DNA of 64,000 nucleotides from Zopfochytrium polystomum (Eukaryota > Chytridiomycota > Chytridiomycetes > Chytridiales > Chytridiaceae). The DNA is taken from positions 313,001 to 377,000 of the forward strand of contig JAIVFJ010000032.1 in the NCBI GenBank assembly GCA_025765615.1. Reading direction: 5' to 3'. The notes beneath the pieces were generated by a model. That model was given only the letters and a program-made list of their open reading frames with translations. It searched no databases and had not been told where the DNA came from. The stretch's first letter is position 1. Every line of letters begins with the position of its first letter. The position numbers were made by a program, and so were the translations under genes. Shown in pieces: positions 11,387 to 26,373 of this stretch.

Positions 11387-14300
11387 ATTGCGCGCAAGTG
11401 TTGGAGGAGGATTGTTGAGAGAGCGAGGCGAGTTGCCAGATTTGGAAGGGGAGGAAGGGGAGGAAGGGGGGGCAACGTTACCTTCGTTGAAGAAGGCGGA
11501 GAATCTCTTTGAAGCGGAGGCAATGTAGCTCGCCAAGTCGTCCTGGTCGCCCGGTATGGTCCTGTTGACCGAGATCTGGTGCAGAACGCGTGCGATCTGA
11601 GAGGAGAGCGGCGGGGTGTGTGAGAGGAACAGTTCACAGGCAGACAAGCAGACACGGAGACAGAGCAACTCAGTCAGGATTGAAAAAGAAAAAAAAAGAA
11701 AGAAAAAAAAAGAGAGAAAAAAAAAAAGAAGCAAACTCTCTTCTTGCCTCTGCGAGGTTTTTGCGCTGTGCGGGAGACACTTGGGTGTCGATGACGTCGA
11801 AGCCTTCGGGGGCACTGCGTGTGCAGGAGCGAGAAAGAGCGAGAGAAGGAGAACGCAGTCAACGAAATGCGAAACCCACATCCCTTAACCACCACCAAAC
11901 ACCACAGATGAAAGTCTCTGACTCACACAATGGCCGGATTCATGTACCGATAGTAGATAAAGTTTCCAACGATTTTGGTGACCTCGGCGTCGTTGCCTGG
12001 GAACCGATTCTGCACACGTTTTGCAAATACCCACGCGTGGTGGTTTTTTTTGTTTTTTTTTTTCAAGATGAATTTAAGAGGTGCGTTCTCGTACAGGTAG
12101 AGCAAATGGAGGACGTCCGACGAAAGGGTGTAGTCCAGCAGCTCAGAGAATGACACACACGAACCTTGACTGCGTCTTGCAGCTCCAACGCAATGTACCG
12201 GAGGCTGTACGGCATCTTCTTGAGGGACCCGATGATCGCGTCGAGAAACTGGTCAGTCAGCGCTTGCAGCTTTTGCAAGTCTTTGGTGGAAAGAAGGAGA
12301 ACGGTTAGAAGCACAACTTCTTGCGCACATTAATCAGCATTAAAGGCAAACAACGTGCTCACTTTTCTTTTGTATTGTTTGGACTTCGGAATCTGCGTTG
12401 GCCAGCTCAGGGGTGACATCGCGGGAGCGGGAGCTGATTTCGCCGGTTCGAACCTCTTCGTCGCGAATCAGGTTTCTGTAGATCTGTCCACACCCGGGAA
12501 AAGGCGACGCAGGTGAGAGACACGATAGAATTGGTTCAGGAGTTACAATCAGAGTCTGCACAGCTGGAATGCACAGCTGGAATGTAGCAAACAATGCGAG
12601 AATCGCGAGCTTACAGTCACAGGGTCTGTTTCGAGGCTCAAGAGATTGTCCGCCATGACATTTTTCACCAGCGGCTGCAGTAGATCTCGCAAAAACTGCC
12701 TCTCCTTCGCTCCGCTTTCAGAGAGGATCGATAGGATCTTAGTTGACCAAAGTCAAGGAATAAAACGTCATTTACCGTGTGTACTGTAGCACGAGCTTGA
12801 TGAATAGAGGGTTTGCCCTCCAAAATTCGTCAATCTTTGCAGTTTCGTTGACCTCGACTTTGATAGACGTCTTAGCACGAAATGTCACATATCAAGGCGT
12901 CATTAGAACCGCGGTAGGCAAGTGAGGTTGTTCACCTTGATTAGGCTCAACAAAAGGTACTCCTCCCGACTATTCTGAGCGTATCCGTACAGTGTCAACA
13001 CCACTTGCTCCATGAATTTGTTGGACTGCGCGCCGCTCGTCTTGTTCATCACATACATCAACATGGCCAAATACGTCTGCTGCGTCTGCAGCAAGTAAAA
13101 CAGCTGCTGATATCGCTCCAGCCTGTACCGAGCCTCTTTGTCCATGGTCTTGGACGAGAACGGGTTCACAGCTTCCGCGCTCCCGGCCGCCGTCGCGGCG
13201 GCCCCGCCCCCGCTGTTCTGCATCATAATCTTCATCCGCCGCGTCGAGTGCACAACTTCCTCGAGCGAAATACGGTTCCGGACGAGCAGTGCAATCTTCA
13301 CGTCCAGCTCGTTGAGGTCCAGGTCGGTCTGGATCGTCTCGCGGATCTTTTTGATGACTTGCTGCCGGAGGTCCTCGAGGTCAAGCTCGTCCTCAAAGTC
13401 CTTGTCGCTGTCGTCGAGGAGGTGGATGAACTCTTGGATGACGTGGATTTGGGGGTCGTTCAGTGCGGCTGAGGGGGAAAACAAGGTGCAATAGGTTATG
13501 AAATCACTCGGAAAGAAAAAAGTTAAAGAGGGGGGTCCTACAGAGCGCTTTGTACGCTTTTTTGGCGTGCTTTGCTCGCCAAAGCGCTTGAATTTTCGTC
13601 ACAGAGCTTTCGTTTGTTTTATAGAACTGCTGTTTGGATTTGTAGGCCAGACGTGCCTTTTTCCCTCGAACTCTTGCTTGAAGCTGGAAAAAGGCGTCGT
13701 TAGATCTCATGCCAGAACCACCCCACCTCTCTCGCCTACCTTTACAAACAACCACTCGTTCTCCCTGAGCTTCTCCATCCGCTGAATCTGCTCCTCCCTC
13801 GTCTTGTACATTCTCCACGTCGCCTGAATCTTCCTAGCCTCCTTATCACGCTGCTGAAGAAAAGCCAACCGCTCCTTGAACTTTTTCCTCGCTTGGCGCA
13901 TTCGCAGCTGCGCTTGGACCAGCGTGACTTTGCGTAACCTCTCCTTCTGATCGTGCTGCGTTTGCACCCGGAAGCGATGGACTGCTTTCTTTGCGGCACG
14001 ACGACGAACCAGCGATTGCACCTTGATGATCTTTTTCTCGTTTTCCTTTAGGAAAAGTTCGCGTTCTTTTTCGGGAGTCGGAAGAGTTGGGGAGGGTGGT
14101 TTAGATCGCGGGGGTGAAAACCCATCAAAGAAGTCGGCACCCATACTTTGCTCCTCGGTCAGCACCACCACCACCGGCGCTTCCTCCACCGGAGGTTCGG
14201 GCGGCGGCGGCGGTGGCGCCACGCTTTCCCGCGGCTCCTCGGGCACCGGTTCGACCTTCATTTCGGCGGCAAGCGCGACCTCCAGGTTCCCAAAGTGCGG

Positions 14301-15299
14301 CATCTGGACTCCGGACTGCTCGAGCGACTGCTTTGTTGCGTCCAGCTGCTCCTCGGTGAACTCGAGCTTTCCGACGAGGTTGTTGATTTCGGGGGCGAGT
14401 CCCTTTTTCGCAAGAACATGGCTTGAAGGTTTTCAAAGGGTGCGGGGAGGACGAGGAGGAGGGGCATTTAGCAACAAGGTCCGCTCCATGGACTGCCATA
14501 TGCTTACCTTAGAGCATGAATACAGTAGATAACTTTTGGGATATTCTTCTTCTCGTAAAGGTCAGTCAACTCAAAAAAGAACACCTAGCGAAGGGAATGG
14601 CGATCAGCAACATTTTTTTGGCGATCATAAAACAAATAGGTGGTACTGAGGGTAGTCCAGCCTCTTTCATCGCGGCAAAAAGACAGTTGATGTTGTCAGA
14701 GTGGCGAAATTGTAGCTTGGTACGATCCTGTGGGTTTGGCATGGACAGATAGTCGGAACTAATCAGCATCTCCGTTGACCCTCTCTGCCAAAGAGAACTG
14801 AATCACCTCGAATATTCGTTTGACGCTTTTTGGAGAAAAAGATCGCGCGAGTTTTGCCAGCGCGATACCGTTTCGAAGCTCTTCCTCCAGCACCGTGACG
14901 CTGCCAATCTCCTCTTTGATGCAGGCCTCGATCCATCTGCATTTTAAAATATAGACCGGGGATGAGTGCGATTTCTACGATTGGGCAAAACTCTCTGAAT
15001 AAGTACTCTTTTGTTTCTCCAATGTGGCACAGATACTCGTATGCTTGAACCTGCTGGCGCTCGAGATCCATCCACGCGCCACTGTTGTCCTTCTCCCGGC
15101 TCTTTTGAATCCGCAACCGACCGTGGAGTCCTGCGGGATCGCGAGGGCAGGGAACAGCGGGAAGGGGCAATTTTTCGATTCAGAGGAATGTGCTCGGAGC
15201 GATCCGCCGCGAACGGGGGGTCGATCGGGGCCTACCCGCAACATCGTCTTCGTGCCCGGGAGGGGGCTCCGGGTAGTTGGGATGGTGCGGTGTGCTCAT
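8760..15299 (-). CDS. IQGAP-family scaffold, 21 exons, complete
   Basis: Predicted actin/Rho-GTPase scaffold acting at the cell cortex, cytokinetic ring or polarity sites. Exons: 15236-15299, 15007-15130, 14807-14936, 14647-14727, 14508-14584, 13740-14421, 13542-13683, 12936-13468, 12776-12870, 12615-12714, 12363-12483, 12165-12280, 11927-12009, 11748-11814, 11482-11596, 11206-11348, 11014-11137, 10448-10898, 10063-10329, 9727-9894, 8760-8979. Every join keeps phase; total 1,300 residues. A calponin-homology domain (about 45-170) starts AYEYLCHIGETKEWIEACI and contains LQFRHSDNINC. IQ motifs lie at about 260-430. The RasGAP-like domain (about 435-900) includes IVGNFIYYRYMNPAIV. The RasGAP_C region (about 1083-1300) ends KVNVNLLTYLLNKKFFV. 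The intron after 11748 is GC-AG; the last intron is ~750 nt. IQGAPs normally bind Cdc42/Rac without GAP activity. Confidence 0.95.
11367..11394. repeat. Poly-T run in an IQGAP intron
   Basis: Uninterrupted T run of about 27 on the plus strand. It is an A run on the coding strand, just upstream of the 3' splice site at 11349. Its length is prone to sequencing and replication slippage. Confidence 0.8.
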
Positions 15300-15465
15300 G
15301 GCTGTATCCGTCCCGTTTTTCTGATTGTTTTCGTTCTGGCAGTCGGTTCTAGTCCCCCAACCAAGATGATCAAGATTTGTCGGAAAAAAGCCTAAAAATT
15401 GTCTCAAAATAAGCCTCGTTTCTCCCATTCCCCGTTGGCAAATAACCGCAAAAAAAAAAAGACTC
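15300..15465 (-). promoter_or_regulatory. Short spacer: ciliary gene 3' end and IQGAP upstream region
   Basis: Only 166 bp separate the stop codon of the ASH-domain gene (15466) from the IQGAP start codon (15299) on the same strand. It must contain the 3' end signals of one gene and the promoter or leader of the other. No motif was recognised beyond an A run at 15450-15460. Confidence 0.4.
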
Positions 15466-18400
15466 TCAGTCGACAATAGGAATCCGCTCGAGCGACCCAT
15501 TCGTGAACAAGATCAGAAGCGCGGTGGACGCCTTTGGCGCGACGCTGCTCGCTTCCGGACCTCGCGCCGGGAAGCTCAGCCCCGTACCCTGTCTGGTCAC
15601 TTCCTCTTCGTCGTCGTCTTCATCCGCAAACAACCGGCGGCGTCGAGGCCTCACCCTCCGCTCCACGGTCACCACAAGCCCTTCGCCAGGATTCAGTTCC
15701 AGCACAGCGTCGCCTTCAAGCTCATCCACACCCGCCTCGAGACCCGCACCGCTCCTCGTGCTCAACCCTCGCTCCAACTCAAACCTGGGCACGGCTTCCC
15801 CGGCAGAGGTCGCCGTGGCGACGGAAGCGGCACGCGCGGCGCGCGGCGCCCGTCTCCCAGATCCCAGCGCCGTCGCGGTCGCGACAGCCGCCTTTGTCGC
15901 GGTCGCACCAGAGGTGAGACGCTCCACCGCGACGATGTGGTACGTCGTCAGCATCGGTGCGGCGGCGCTGCCACCGCCACTGTTCGGGCTGCAACGGCGC
16001 AGGGCCGGCACAGCCATACGGAACTGCACCGCCGTGTCGAGCGGGTTGCGAAGCGTCACCGTCGCCGAAACCGTCGAAGGCTGCACGGGCGGCGGCAGTG
16101 GCGGCGGAGGCGCGCTCACGGTCACCTGGCGAACCGAAGACGCTCGGACGCTTACGGAGGCGCGCGCGGACGGGCGGACGGTAGCCAGGACGGACGGCGT
16201 CGCTGCGACGGTCGAGCGGCTCGCGACGACGCTCGCCGCGGTGGTGCTGTGCGCCGTTGCTGGTTTGGAAAGCGAGCGCGGGGCGGTGGAGGTGCGCGTC
16301 GTCGAGCCCGCGGGCGCGCCGCTGGCAGAGTCGGCGGTCGCAAAGGTGCTGATTGCTCGGGCGGTTCGAATGTCAGCAGACGCGCCGCGCGCCGGTGACG
16401 AGTTTTGAGCGATTTGGCCCTGCTCCTGCAGATGGGCGACTTTGCTAGGCTCTGCCATTGCGGCCGGTGCAGACACGGGTGGAACCGGGATGTTGTCCAC
16501 CCACTTGGCCGCGATCGGGTTTGGCGCAGACGACGGAACGCATTGGCAGTCTTCGCCCTCCTCCGCGAGGGTGTTGCCGTTGTTCCAGGCGTCCGCTCCA
16601 GGATTGTCGGCCGGCCGGAATCGCAGCTTTGGCTTGCCAGCGCTTTCGTCGACCAGCACTGGCTCGAGTGCCCGCGCTTTCACAACAAGGCGAATCTGGC
16701 GAGACGTTGGAAAGTCGTTTGTGTTAGTGCCGCAAATGCCATCTCCAGCTGGGTTGATGGTAACGGTTCCGTCAGGCTGCAGATATCCAACGCTTCCAAC
16801 AAGAACAGCGTTGTAATACCCGGTCGCCGTTGGGCAAAACGATACAGCGAATGTTGCTGTCTTGAAGGCTTGGATTACCGATTGTTCCCCCTCGGCAAAC
16901 TCTGTGTCGGGGTTGATGTCTGGAGGTCCTTCCGCAGAAGGATTAATGAACCGGACTACAATGGGAGAGTGAGATGGGTGATTACGAAGGAGATTTTCCT
17001 GTTGAACGACTGCTTGGAGATTCTTTGAAATAACACTGTTTGGGCGATGAGACGGGTCAATGTCGCCTGGATCAATCGCCGGTCCTTCAGAGTCCCCGTC
17101 TGATGAAGTCAACATTAGGTAGACCCCCCACCGTAAGGACAAGGTTCGAGGGGATTGATTTTCGACCTGGAACGTCTTTGTCACAACTTCGGCAATGCAA
17201 TTTATGCGATGAGAAGCCCCGACGTCTTCAATGTAGTTGAAAACTTCTTCGTTGTGGTCCTCCGCACTTTTGGGTCCCAGCTGTATAAGTCGGTTTCCAA
17301 AATTGAGTTTGTCGTAGGGCATCGATTTGTTCGACTTCACAAGCTGTGCCCCGCTCAATTTTACCGGCACGCCCTCAACATTGAGGACCACTGGAATCGA
17401 TTGGCGTATCCAATGATCAACTTCCAGAACGAAATGGTCTTTGTATGTGCCAACGAGGTTATTGTATGACGTCAGGACGATTTCGACTGCCTGCCACGGC
17501 TCAAGGTACCCGTGCATTGGATTGGGGTGGAAGGCAGCGCCGCGTCCTTCTCGCAGCAGTTTGTGCATTTTTTGGATCGTTCGGCGAACCTGTTTGATAC
17601 TCTCGATCCATGCTTGACCGGGAGCCGAGCTGAATCCAATTTTTTCTCGCTTGGTCCGTTTGAGCAACAGTTCCCCTTTGACTTCTTCGGGTCCCTCGTC
17701 CGCGTCAATCGCCCGACCGGCGTCTGTGTCGTCGATTCCCTCCCCTGTGTAATTTTCGACCCATACTCGAAACGGAGCACGTATTGGCGAGAGGTTTCGA
17801 ACAACAAGTGTTCTGCTCCTGTTTTCAAACAATGGGCAATCGCCCCCGAAGTCGAAGGAGAGGAAAGGTGAGGGACTCAAATCGACCTGGCTCAAGTCGT
17901 CATACGGCGATACGTGGTAGTTGCGCATATTGGCATCCGTGCAAAGGCAAGCCCGAAGTCCTTGAACTGCTGCGTTTAGTTGAGTCCAGAGTATACCACT
18001 GTTTTCCACCATCCCATCGATCTCACAAAAAATCGGTACATTTTCGTAAACCCCGCGTTGTAAAAAAGTTAAAGTGAGACTCATGGTGGCAGTCTCTTCC
18101 GCATCCAAAAGCCCCTCTTTCGGGTGGAAGGAAATGTGGTAAGGATCCGTCTCCCCGGAGGCACGCCATTTGAACGCAGTCCGGAGCTTCGTGAGATTTT
18201 TGAGGCCGACGGTCCACACGAACGGGACGCCCACAAAGCACGAAAGACTCGTCTGCGCGTGGATCATTTGCACCAACGGAGTTTCCACCCTTGCTCGTAT
18301 TTCCACAGCGGCGGCAAGTGCCAGCTTTTCCGCAGTTGCAACCATGCCTTTTTTTTGTACCGCATGCGCCGACAGAACGCACCGAAATTTCTGGTACCAA

Positions 18401-21400
18401 AACGGTGTGTATGTAAGCTCGATGGAAACGTCTTCTCCGGGTGCAATGTCGAATTCCTGCGGCGAGATCCTCATGAACCAACGTTGATCCACCCCTTCTG
18501 TTTTGCCAGCGTCAAGGCCAATCGATTGCACGCACAGACGCATTCGCACGGGCACAGTTGCAAAACTGTGGAGCACGACGTTGACTGACTTCGAATCTCC
18601 CAGGCGCAGAAGACCAAGGTCGAGAGAAGGCACCCCAAAATCATAGCTGCCTCGTCGGAAACGAACTCGAGCCTTGATGGGAACACGGATGGTTGGCCCC
18701 ACGCCGTTCGCAGTCTCGCACAAGAGCGAGCCGTTCACGTCTCCCGGAAATCTGCCTGTGAGTTCGACTTGGAACAGCCCTGGCTCGCGACCTATGGGTG
18801 ATGCATCGTCGCCAACCGGGATTCTCTTGATCTCGACACCCACCAGATTTTGATCGATCCCATCAAACTTCCACTTCCACGAGACTGGCGATATGCTTCG
18901 ATTTAAAAGTTGAAGTGTCGACGACCATTTCCTCCCGACGGCTACTTCCTCGCCAATCATGAGAAACCCAGGGCTTGCATTAACTTTATACTCTCGCCCT
19001 GTTCCAGCGCAAGGCAGTTTAACAATAGAATCCAGCACATTCTGGTTCTCAGCAAGAGGTTCGTCATCGCAAGGCAACTGCAGCAACGCCATCACTTCGT
19101 ATTCTCGCGCCTCAAGAGGACAGAAGCACAGCTGAAAAGTGACGCGAGCATTTGGTGCCAACTCTCCTATCGTCGGTGTGAAGTAAAACGAGCTGTTTTC
19201 CGAGGTTTCTTCCAGTTTCTTTGCGGACGACTCTCCCAGAATGTCAACGATCTTCCATTTGAAAGCTAGTCGGAGCCGATTCTTGTTTTCGATTGTTAAA
19301 CGAAATGTTGTTACCGCCTTCAGATTTTGGCTGCCGAACTGCAGCACGCCTTTTTCGAAGTCCACCGGGTGGCTCGTTCCGTCTTCACCAACTGCTTCGC
19401 AGCTAAAAATCGAAACAGAGGGCTCCTGTACAGACGCTCGCAGTGGTAAATCTAGTATCTGTTGGTTATCGCAGGCGATGCGCAGGAGTTCCTCCTGCAT
19501 CCGCTCATCATTGGCAGTGGACGATCCTTCGATCTCATCCACCGTCTGCTGACGCAGAACGGGTGCCGCCAGTCGAACATGAAGTGCCCCAACATCTCCT
19601 TTCTGAAGGGAAAAGAAAGAAGGAAATATTTCAAATGGGCCAGCGAGCAGTCGTGCGGGCGGCATAGGGACCTCCTCGCCGTCCTGAAGCTCGATATTGC
19701 TATCGCGTTTTCGCATCATTTCAAAGATCTTGGGCAGATCAATATCCTCGGGATTGCAGCCCTGAGGCAGTATGATAAATCTACCGGCACCGCCAATGTT
19801 TGAAAAAGTCCACTTTTTCGTCGCGTAAAATCCCGCGCGGCGTGGGCCACAGTTGAGAGAGTCCGGCAGCGTCAGCTCAGGCGGCTCTCTCCTCGCGAGA
19901 ATGGGAACGGTGTATGAAATGGGGCCGTTATGAGCACCTGGGTTCAAAAGGTCCCTGGACAGCATAGAATATTCTTCTGGGAACAGCTCTGTGAAGACTA
20001 CTAGCATTGCGTCAAAGTTTGCAAGTGAGTTGGGTCTAAAGGAAATTTTGTATCGGCTGCTCATTCCCGGAGCAACCAATCCGTCAGAGTTCAGTGGCAT
20101 AGAGATCATTTGTACTGAAAAGAAAGGATGAGTGGTGTAGGGTGCTGGGAAGCTGACTCGAAAGCGGGCTGAGTGTGTCGTTCTGTTTGTAATTTTCAGA
20201 ATACTTGTGTACGTCTGATGGGGAACGTAATCAGAAAAAGTAATAGTATCTGGGATGGCAGATATCAGCGCTCCAGAATTTGAGGGCGATTTGGACGCCG
20301 CATTCCCGTTTTTGCCATTTACGGCAAATTTGAGAGTTCCACGCATGAGGTGTGTTGGCTTTTCGCCAAATTTACGCAGTGGATCCAACGACGCCTTTGG
20401 AAACCGAGGATTCCTCAGAAATTCAACTCTGGAGCGAATTTTCGCGACAAGCTTTTGCTCCTCGTTTGACAGCGGATGCATAGAGTTCACACGAGGCGGA
20501 GTGATTCGGCGCAGTGGCTCAAGCGCTTGCGCCGGGACGTCGACGAGTGAGCCAGATTCGACTTCGAGAATGCCAGGGTCTTCTGTCGCCTTTAGGAAAT
20601 CGTGCTTGGCGAGCCATCGATTTGCTAGCATGCTATCTGTCCGCTTCGAACGTTGGCGCTTTGTGCGGACAAAAGCACCGGCTGTGACTGCTCCCATTTC
20701 CTTAATATCAGCTGTTGAGGGCTTCTCGAGCCTTCTTTCCTGTTCTGAACGTTCTGCACTTTGAGAGGGGGCGATTGGCTTTATATTGGCAAATTCCTCT
20801 TTCGCGAGTGCGAGGCGCCGACTCAAGCTTTGCAGCCTTGTTGCAATTTGCTGACGGTGGTCGACAAAAACCGAAATGATGTTGCAGTCGAGAACGATGT
20901 TGAACTGCTGTAGGATGCTCTCGACGTCGCTGATTGTGAGGGGACATTCCCAGTCTCTCCACTTGGGAAACACCGAATCTGCGTTGATCTGCGCAATCAC
21001 CTTTAATAACTTCAACAAATTCCGAACCATTGCTCCACTGACCTTGTTTTGAGTGGATCTGGGGCGCTCCTCTCTTCCCTCCTCTGCAGCCTATTAATCG
21101 TTTGAATGTTAAAACACGGGACCATGCACCCAAAAAGCAGCAAATGATGACACTTTGCATTGGCCGACTGAGGAATGTGCCGTTTCATCATCCGGAGGAA
21201 ATCTTGCAAAAGCTGCTGCTCGTCGGACTTGGTCTCCTCCACTTGACTTTCCAGTTTCGAGATCACTTCCAAAGCGCGAAGCTTCTCTTTCTGAGACTTC
21301 CAGTTTGGCGAGGACAGCCGGGGCAGCACGACTTTCCCCGTTAAGGAGGGAGCGGGCGCCAGGTGGAGTGCAGATCGTGCCGCAAACTCCTGAGCGTCTG

Positions 21401-21569
21401 ATCGCTGGAGACTGAGAAGCGATTTCGCCCGTTTCTGCAACGGCTGCGAGTCCAGGTCTGCCGAGAGAGCATTTGCGGCCGACAGAACGATGGCGGACTT
21501 AGAGAGCTGGCCGTGGTGGAGTCGCACGTCGAGGTCACGGTCGCGAAATCGCTGGACCCGCGACGCCAT
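15466..21569 (-). CDS. HYDIN/CFAP-type ASH-repeat ciliary protein
   Basis: Predicted structural protein of motile flagella, probably an axonemal central-apparatus component. The main exon, 15466-20978, is open for over 5.5 kb. Upstream pieces 21043-21083 and 21154-21569 join it by GT-AG introns in phase, giving 1,989 residues starting MASRVQRFRD. The body consists of repeated immunoglobulin-like ASH/MSP units. Visible signs are repeated patterns such as DYVPHQTYTSILKITNRT, NIGGAGRFIILPQG, TFRLTIENKNRLRLAFKW and KTFQVENQSPRTLSLRWG, each of the F/L-x-N-x-S/T type. The C-terminal ~350 residues are Ala/Thr/Ser/Val-rich and low-complexity. I cannot say which CFAP (for example CFAP65 or CFAP74) is the orthologue. 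The N-terminal splice model is tentative; reading straight through from 21030 is the alternative. Confidence 0.75.
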
Positions 21570-22046
21570 GTGGGAGTGGGTGAGTGCGGGACGATAAAAT
21601 TGTCGGAAGCGGGAAAAAAAAGGTGCCGATTGGAAACAGGCGGACTGGAGAGAACAACCCAGCGCCTTCGAACGCAAAGAGATTATGCTCTTCGTTAGTG
21701 TTGATACATGTATCAAAAAAAAAAGCATCGAGGGTCCTTGCACCAACAGTGTTTTCCGTCGCAGCCGGTATTTACTAAGTGGCAAGTGATGGGTTCAAAA
21801 GCGGGGGATGGTGGCTTGATAGTGCCTGAATGACCCCTCTCGGTGGCGATCTGGGCCGTGTCGCTCACGATCGGCGGGCACCGTAGTATGAGCTGCGGAC
21901 AGTCGCCGCGCGCGCTTACAGCTGGCGGAGAGACGACAAGTAGTTGCGGCACAGTCGCAGTCGCGTAATCGCAGTCGTTGGGTTTGTGCGAGTGGTCGCT
22001 CCTCTCCTCAGAAGCAAAACCAAGCCCAGCGATCACGCTTTGGCCC
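21570..22046. promoter_or_regulatory. Divergent intergenic region (ciliary gene / CDK11)
   Basis: The two genes are transcribed away from each other with start codons 477 bp apart, so this interval must hold both promoters. I see no clear TATA box. An A run at 21714-21725 is the main feature. Confidence 0.5.
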
Positions 22047-24071
<2,025 letters not shown>

Positions 24072-24500
24072 CGTGGGACGAAAGGGCCTGTAATCTTTTC
24101 CGGGCTTCCGCGGAGGGGGGGCGACCACCAAACGATGGTAAAAAAAATAAGAGAAAAGGATCAATAACGCAGCGTATAGTACCGTTTTTGCGTGGTATGA
24201 AAGCGCGTATTTGTTGTTTTTTTTTGTTTTTTTTTTTCTTTCTTCTTCTCCCTTATTTTTGGTGCCCCACAACAAAAGCGACGAAATCAACGAGGGAAAA
24301 CCGGAGCAACAAAAGAAGCAAAAGGTGGTAAGAAAGGGAAGTTGTAAGGAAACCCCCCACGCCTCTTGGGAAAACGATTCTAGATTCAAGTAGCAGGCGG
24401 TAGAAAAAGGCCTATCTGCGGGGGTGGCGAGAGCGGTGAGGTTCGAGCGGCAAGCACGAGAGAGTGGGGGACCGTGGCAGTGAAAAACTTGGACGTCCGA
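24072..24500. other. Convergent 3' spacer (CDK11 / CoA carrier)
   Basis: Two convergent genes end here, so this should hold both 3' untranslated regions. A T-rich stretch lies at 24215-24250. No additional gene is visible. Confidence 0.6.
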
Positions 24501-26373
24501 CTATGTTATTTGGAAGACCACTTTCATGTACTCGTACACATAGAAAGAGGCTAGGCAAAAACACGGTTAGGCGTGTTGCAGTGCGAGTGATGAGAAGAAA
24601 GTAGAAGGGAAATAAATAAACAAATAACGCGGACGCCCACGCTTGGACAAGACGCAAGTCGGGGGAAACTTACCAGCGTGCATCGGCAGGATTTTCACGT
24701 ATCCGATCGACAGACCCACAAAGAAGCCCTTCACGCCGCGCTTCCGGAAAATGTTGCGCGCCATCTCCCAGGTCGACACGAACCGCTCGCCCGGCACGGG
24801 CAGCGCGGCGGCCGCCGCGGCCCCGGCCCCCGCCGCCGCCGCCGCCGCCGCCGCCACCTCGCGCCGTCGCCCTGCGACCTGCATGTTGCGTCGGACCACC
24901 TCCAGCGGGTAGCTCGAGGTCTGACCGAGCGCGCCGCTGACGCCGCCAATGATCATCTGGGCCCACCAGTTCAGGGACATCTTCTTCTTCCCGCCAGCGG
25001 CGGCGGCGGCGGCGTCGTCGCCGCGCAGCCCCGGATGTCGGTACGCCCAGGACTTGAGCGACTCGTAGGTGAGGAACGAGATGCCGGCGTACGGCATGAT
25101 GCCGTATACGGTGGGCATGAAGCCGCGGTAAAAGTTGAGGACCCGGAGGTTATACGGGTTGGTTTCGGAGTAGATGAGTTTCGCGGTGGTAAGGAGGCTC
25201 GGCTTTTTCCGGACGGTGGTCGTGGAGGAGGGGGATGCTGAAGAGGTGGTGGAGGTGTGCGGGTCGACCTCAAAGGCGAGGCGCGTGCGAAGTAGGTCGA
25301 GGGGGTAGGTGAAAAGGACGCAGGTGACGCCTTGAGGGTGGGCAGGGTGGGTAGAAAGCGAAATGAGAATCAAACGGAGAACAAGGTGATCGCTGGTACA
25401 GACTAACCGGCAAGACTTCCTGCAAGGAGCCGTCTGAAGGACGTCTCGTGCTTTTTGTCGGGCATGATGATTGCTTTGAATTGCTCGTAAGACATGAACT
25501 TGATCGCAGCGTACGGAAAGATCCGAAGCATAGTGGCGCTGTGGCCTTGAAACAGACCGCGAAAGCCATCAGAGAGAATAATCTCCCGGCTGGCTCGCCC
25601 AACGCCAAGGAGGGAACCTGGTGTATAGCAGCAACGTAAGAGGGACGTTTAGGGTCAAACGTTTTTGGGGGGGGGGGGTACATTCCCAGGTCATGAAGGT
25701 TTGGAAAGGCTGTTGGGCTTTCGTTCGAGGGAATTCTTCCGAGCCAATGCCGGAGCCGAGCCGCAAGCCGGAGCTCGGCTCGCCCCCGCTGACCGATCGG
25801 AGACAGAGGGACAGCCAGGATTGGACCAAGGCACGCAGGGGAAGAGTACGACAAAGCCGAGTCGAGTAACTCACCAGAGTACTTCTCAAAGTGCGGGTTT
25901 CCCGTCTGGAACAGGATTTTCACGCGATCCAACGGAGCGATAACTGTTTTCGCGGCACAACCCGCGATCCCACCGGCGACCAGCGACCGCACGATGTAGC
26001 CGAAGGACCTTTTGTCCTCCTTTGTCCTCTTGGAGACTGCGGCGCCCGCTGCTGCTGCTGCCGTCGTCGATCCAGTGAGTACAGATGGGCCTGCTGCGTC
26101 AGCCACGGGCGGACTCTGCGTGATCGCAGACTGTGGGTTCTGGTGGGCGGTGGCTGCGGTGGACGGGGACGAGGGTGGCGGTGGCGGCAGGAAAGACGAG
26201 GAGGAGGAGGAGGAGGAAGAGAGGGAGTTTGGGGGAGAAGACGAGGGCGCCATGGAGTAGGAGGGTGGAAGTAACGCGGGCGACGCAGCGGCGGCGGCGG
26301 CGGCGAGGTAAACGTTTGGGGAGACGGTCTCGACGGCTGCAGCTGATGCGGGTGACGGCGGCGCGCCGGACAT
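24501..26373 (-). CDS. Mitochondrial CoA carrier, Leu5/SLC25A16 type, four exons
   Basis: Predicted inner-mitochondrial-membrane carrier needed for coenzyme A accumulation in the matrix. Exons 25875-26373, 25408-25617, 24674-25330 and 24501-24550, all GT-AG and in phase; 471 residues. A ~130-residue low-complexity Ala/Ser/Pro N-terminus precedes three carrier repeats. Repeat 1 has [20 protein letters not shown] then [18 protein letters not shown], nearly the Leu5 pattern. Repeat 2 has [19 protein letters not shown]. Repeat 3 has [20 protein letters not shown], where the usual Pro-x-Asp becomes Pro-x-Glu. The end, [16 protein letters not shown], corresponds to the last transmembrane helix. An Ala-rich insertion lies in the matrix loop of repeat 3. 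Substrate assignment is by family resemblance to Leu5 and the Graves disease carrier. Confidence 0.9.

Noticed and set aside
15503..16408. 301-residue plus-strand frame opposite the ciliary gene C-terminus
   Set aside because: Antisense to a long consistent exon; Ala/Arg/Thr-rich composition mirrors the complementary low-complexity region.
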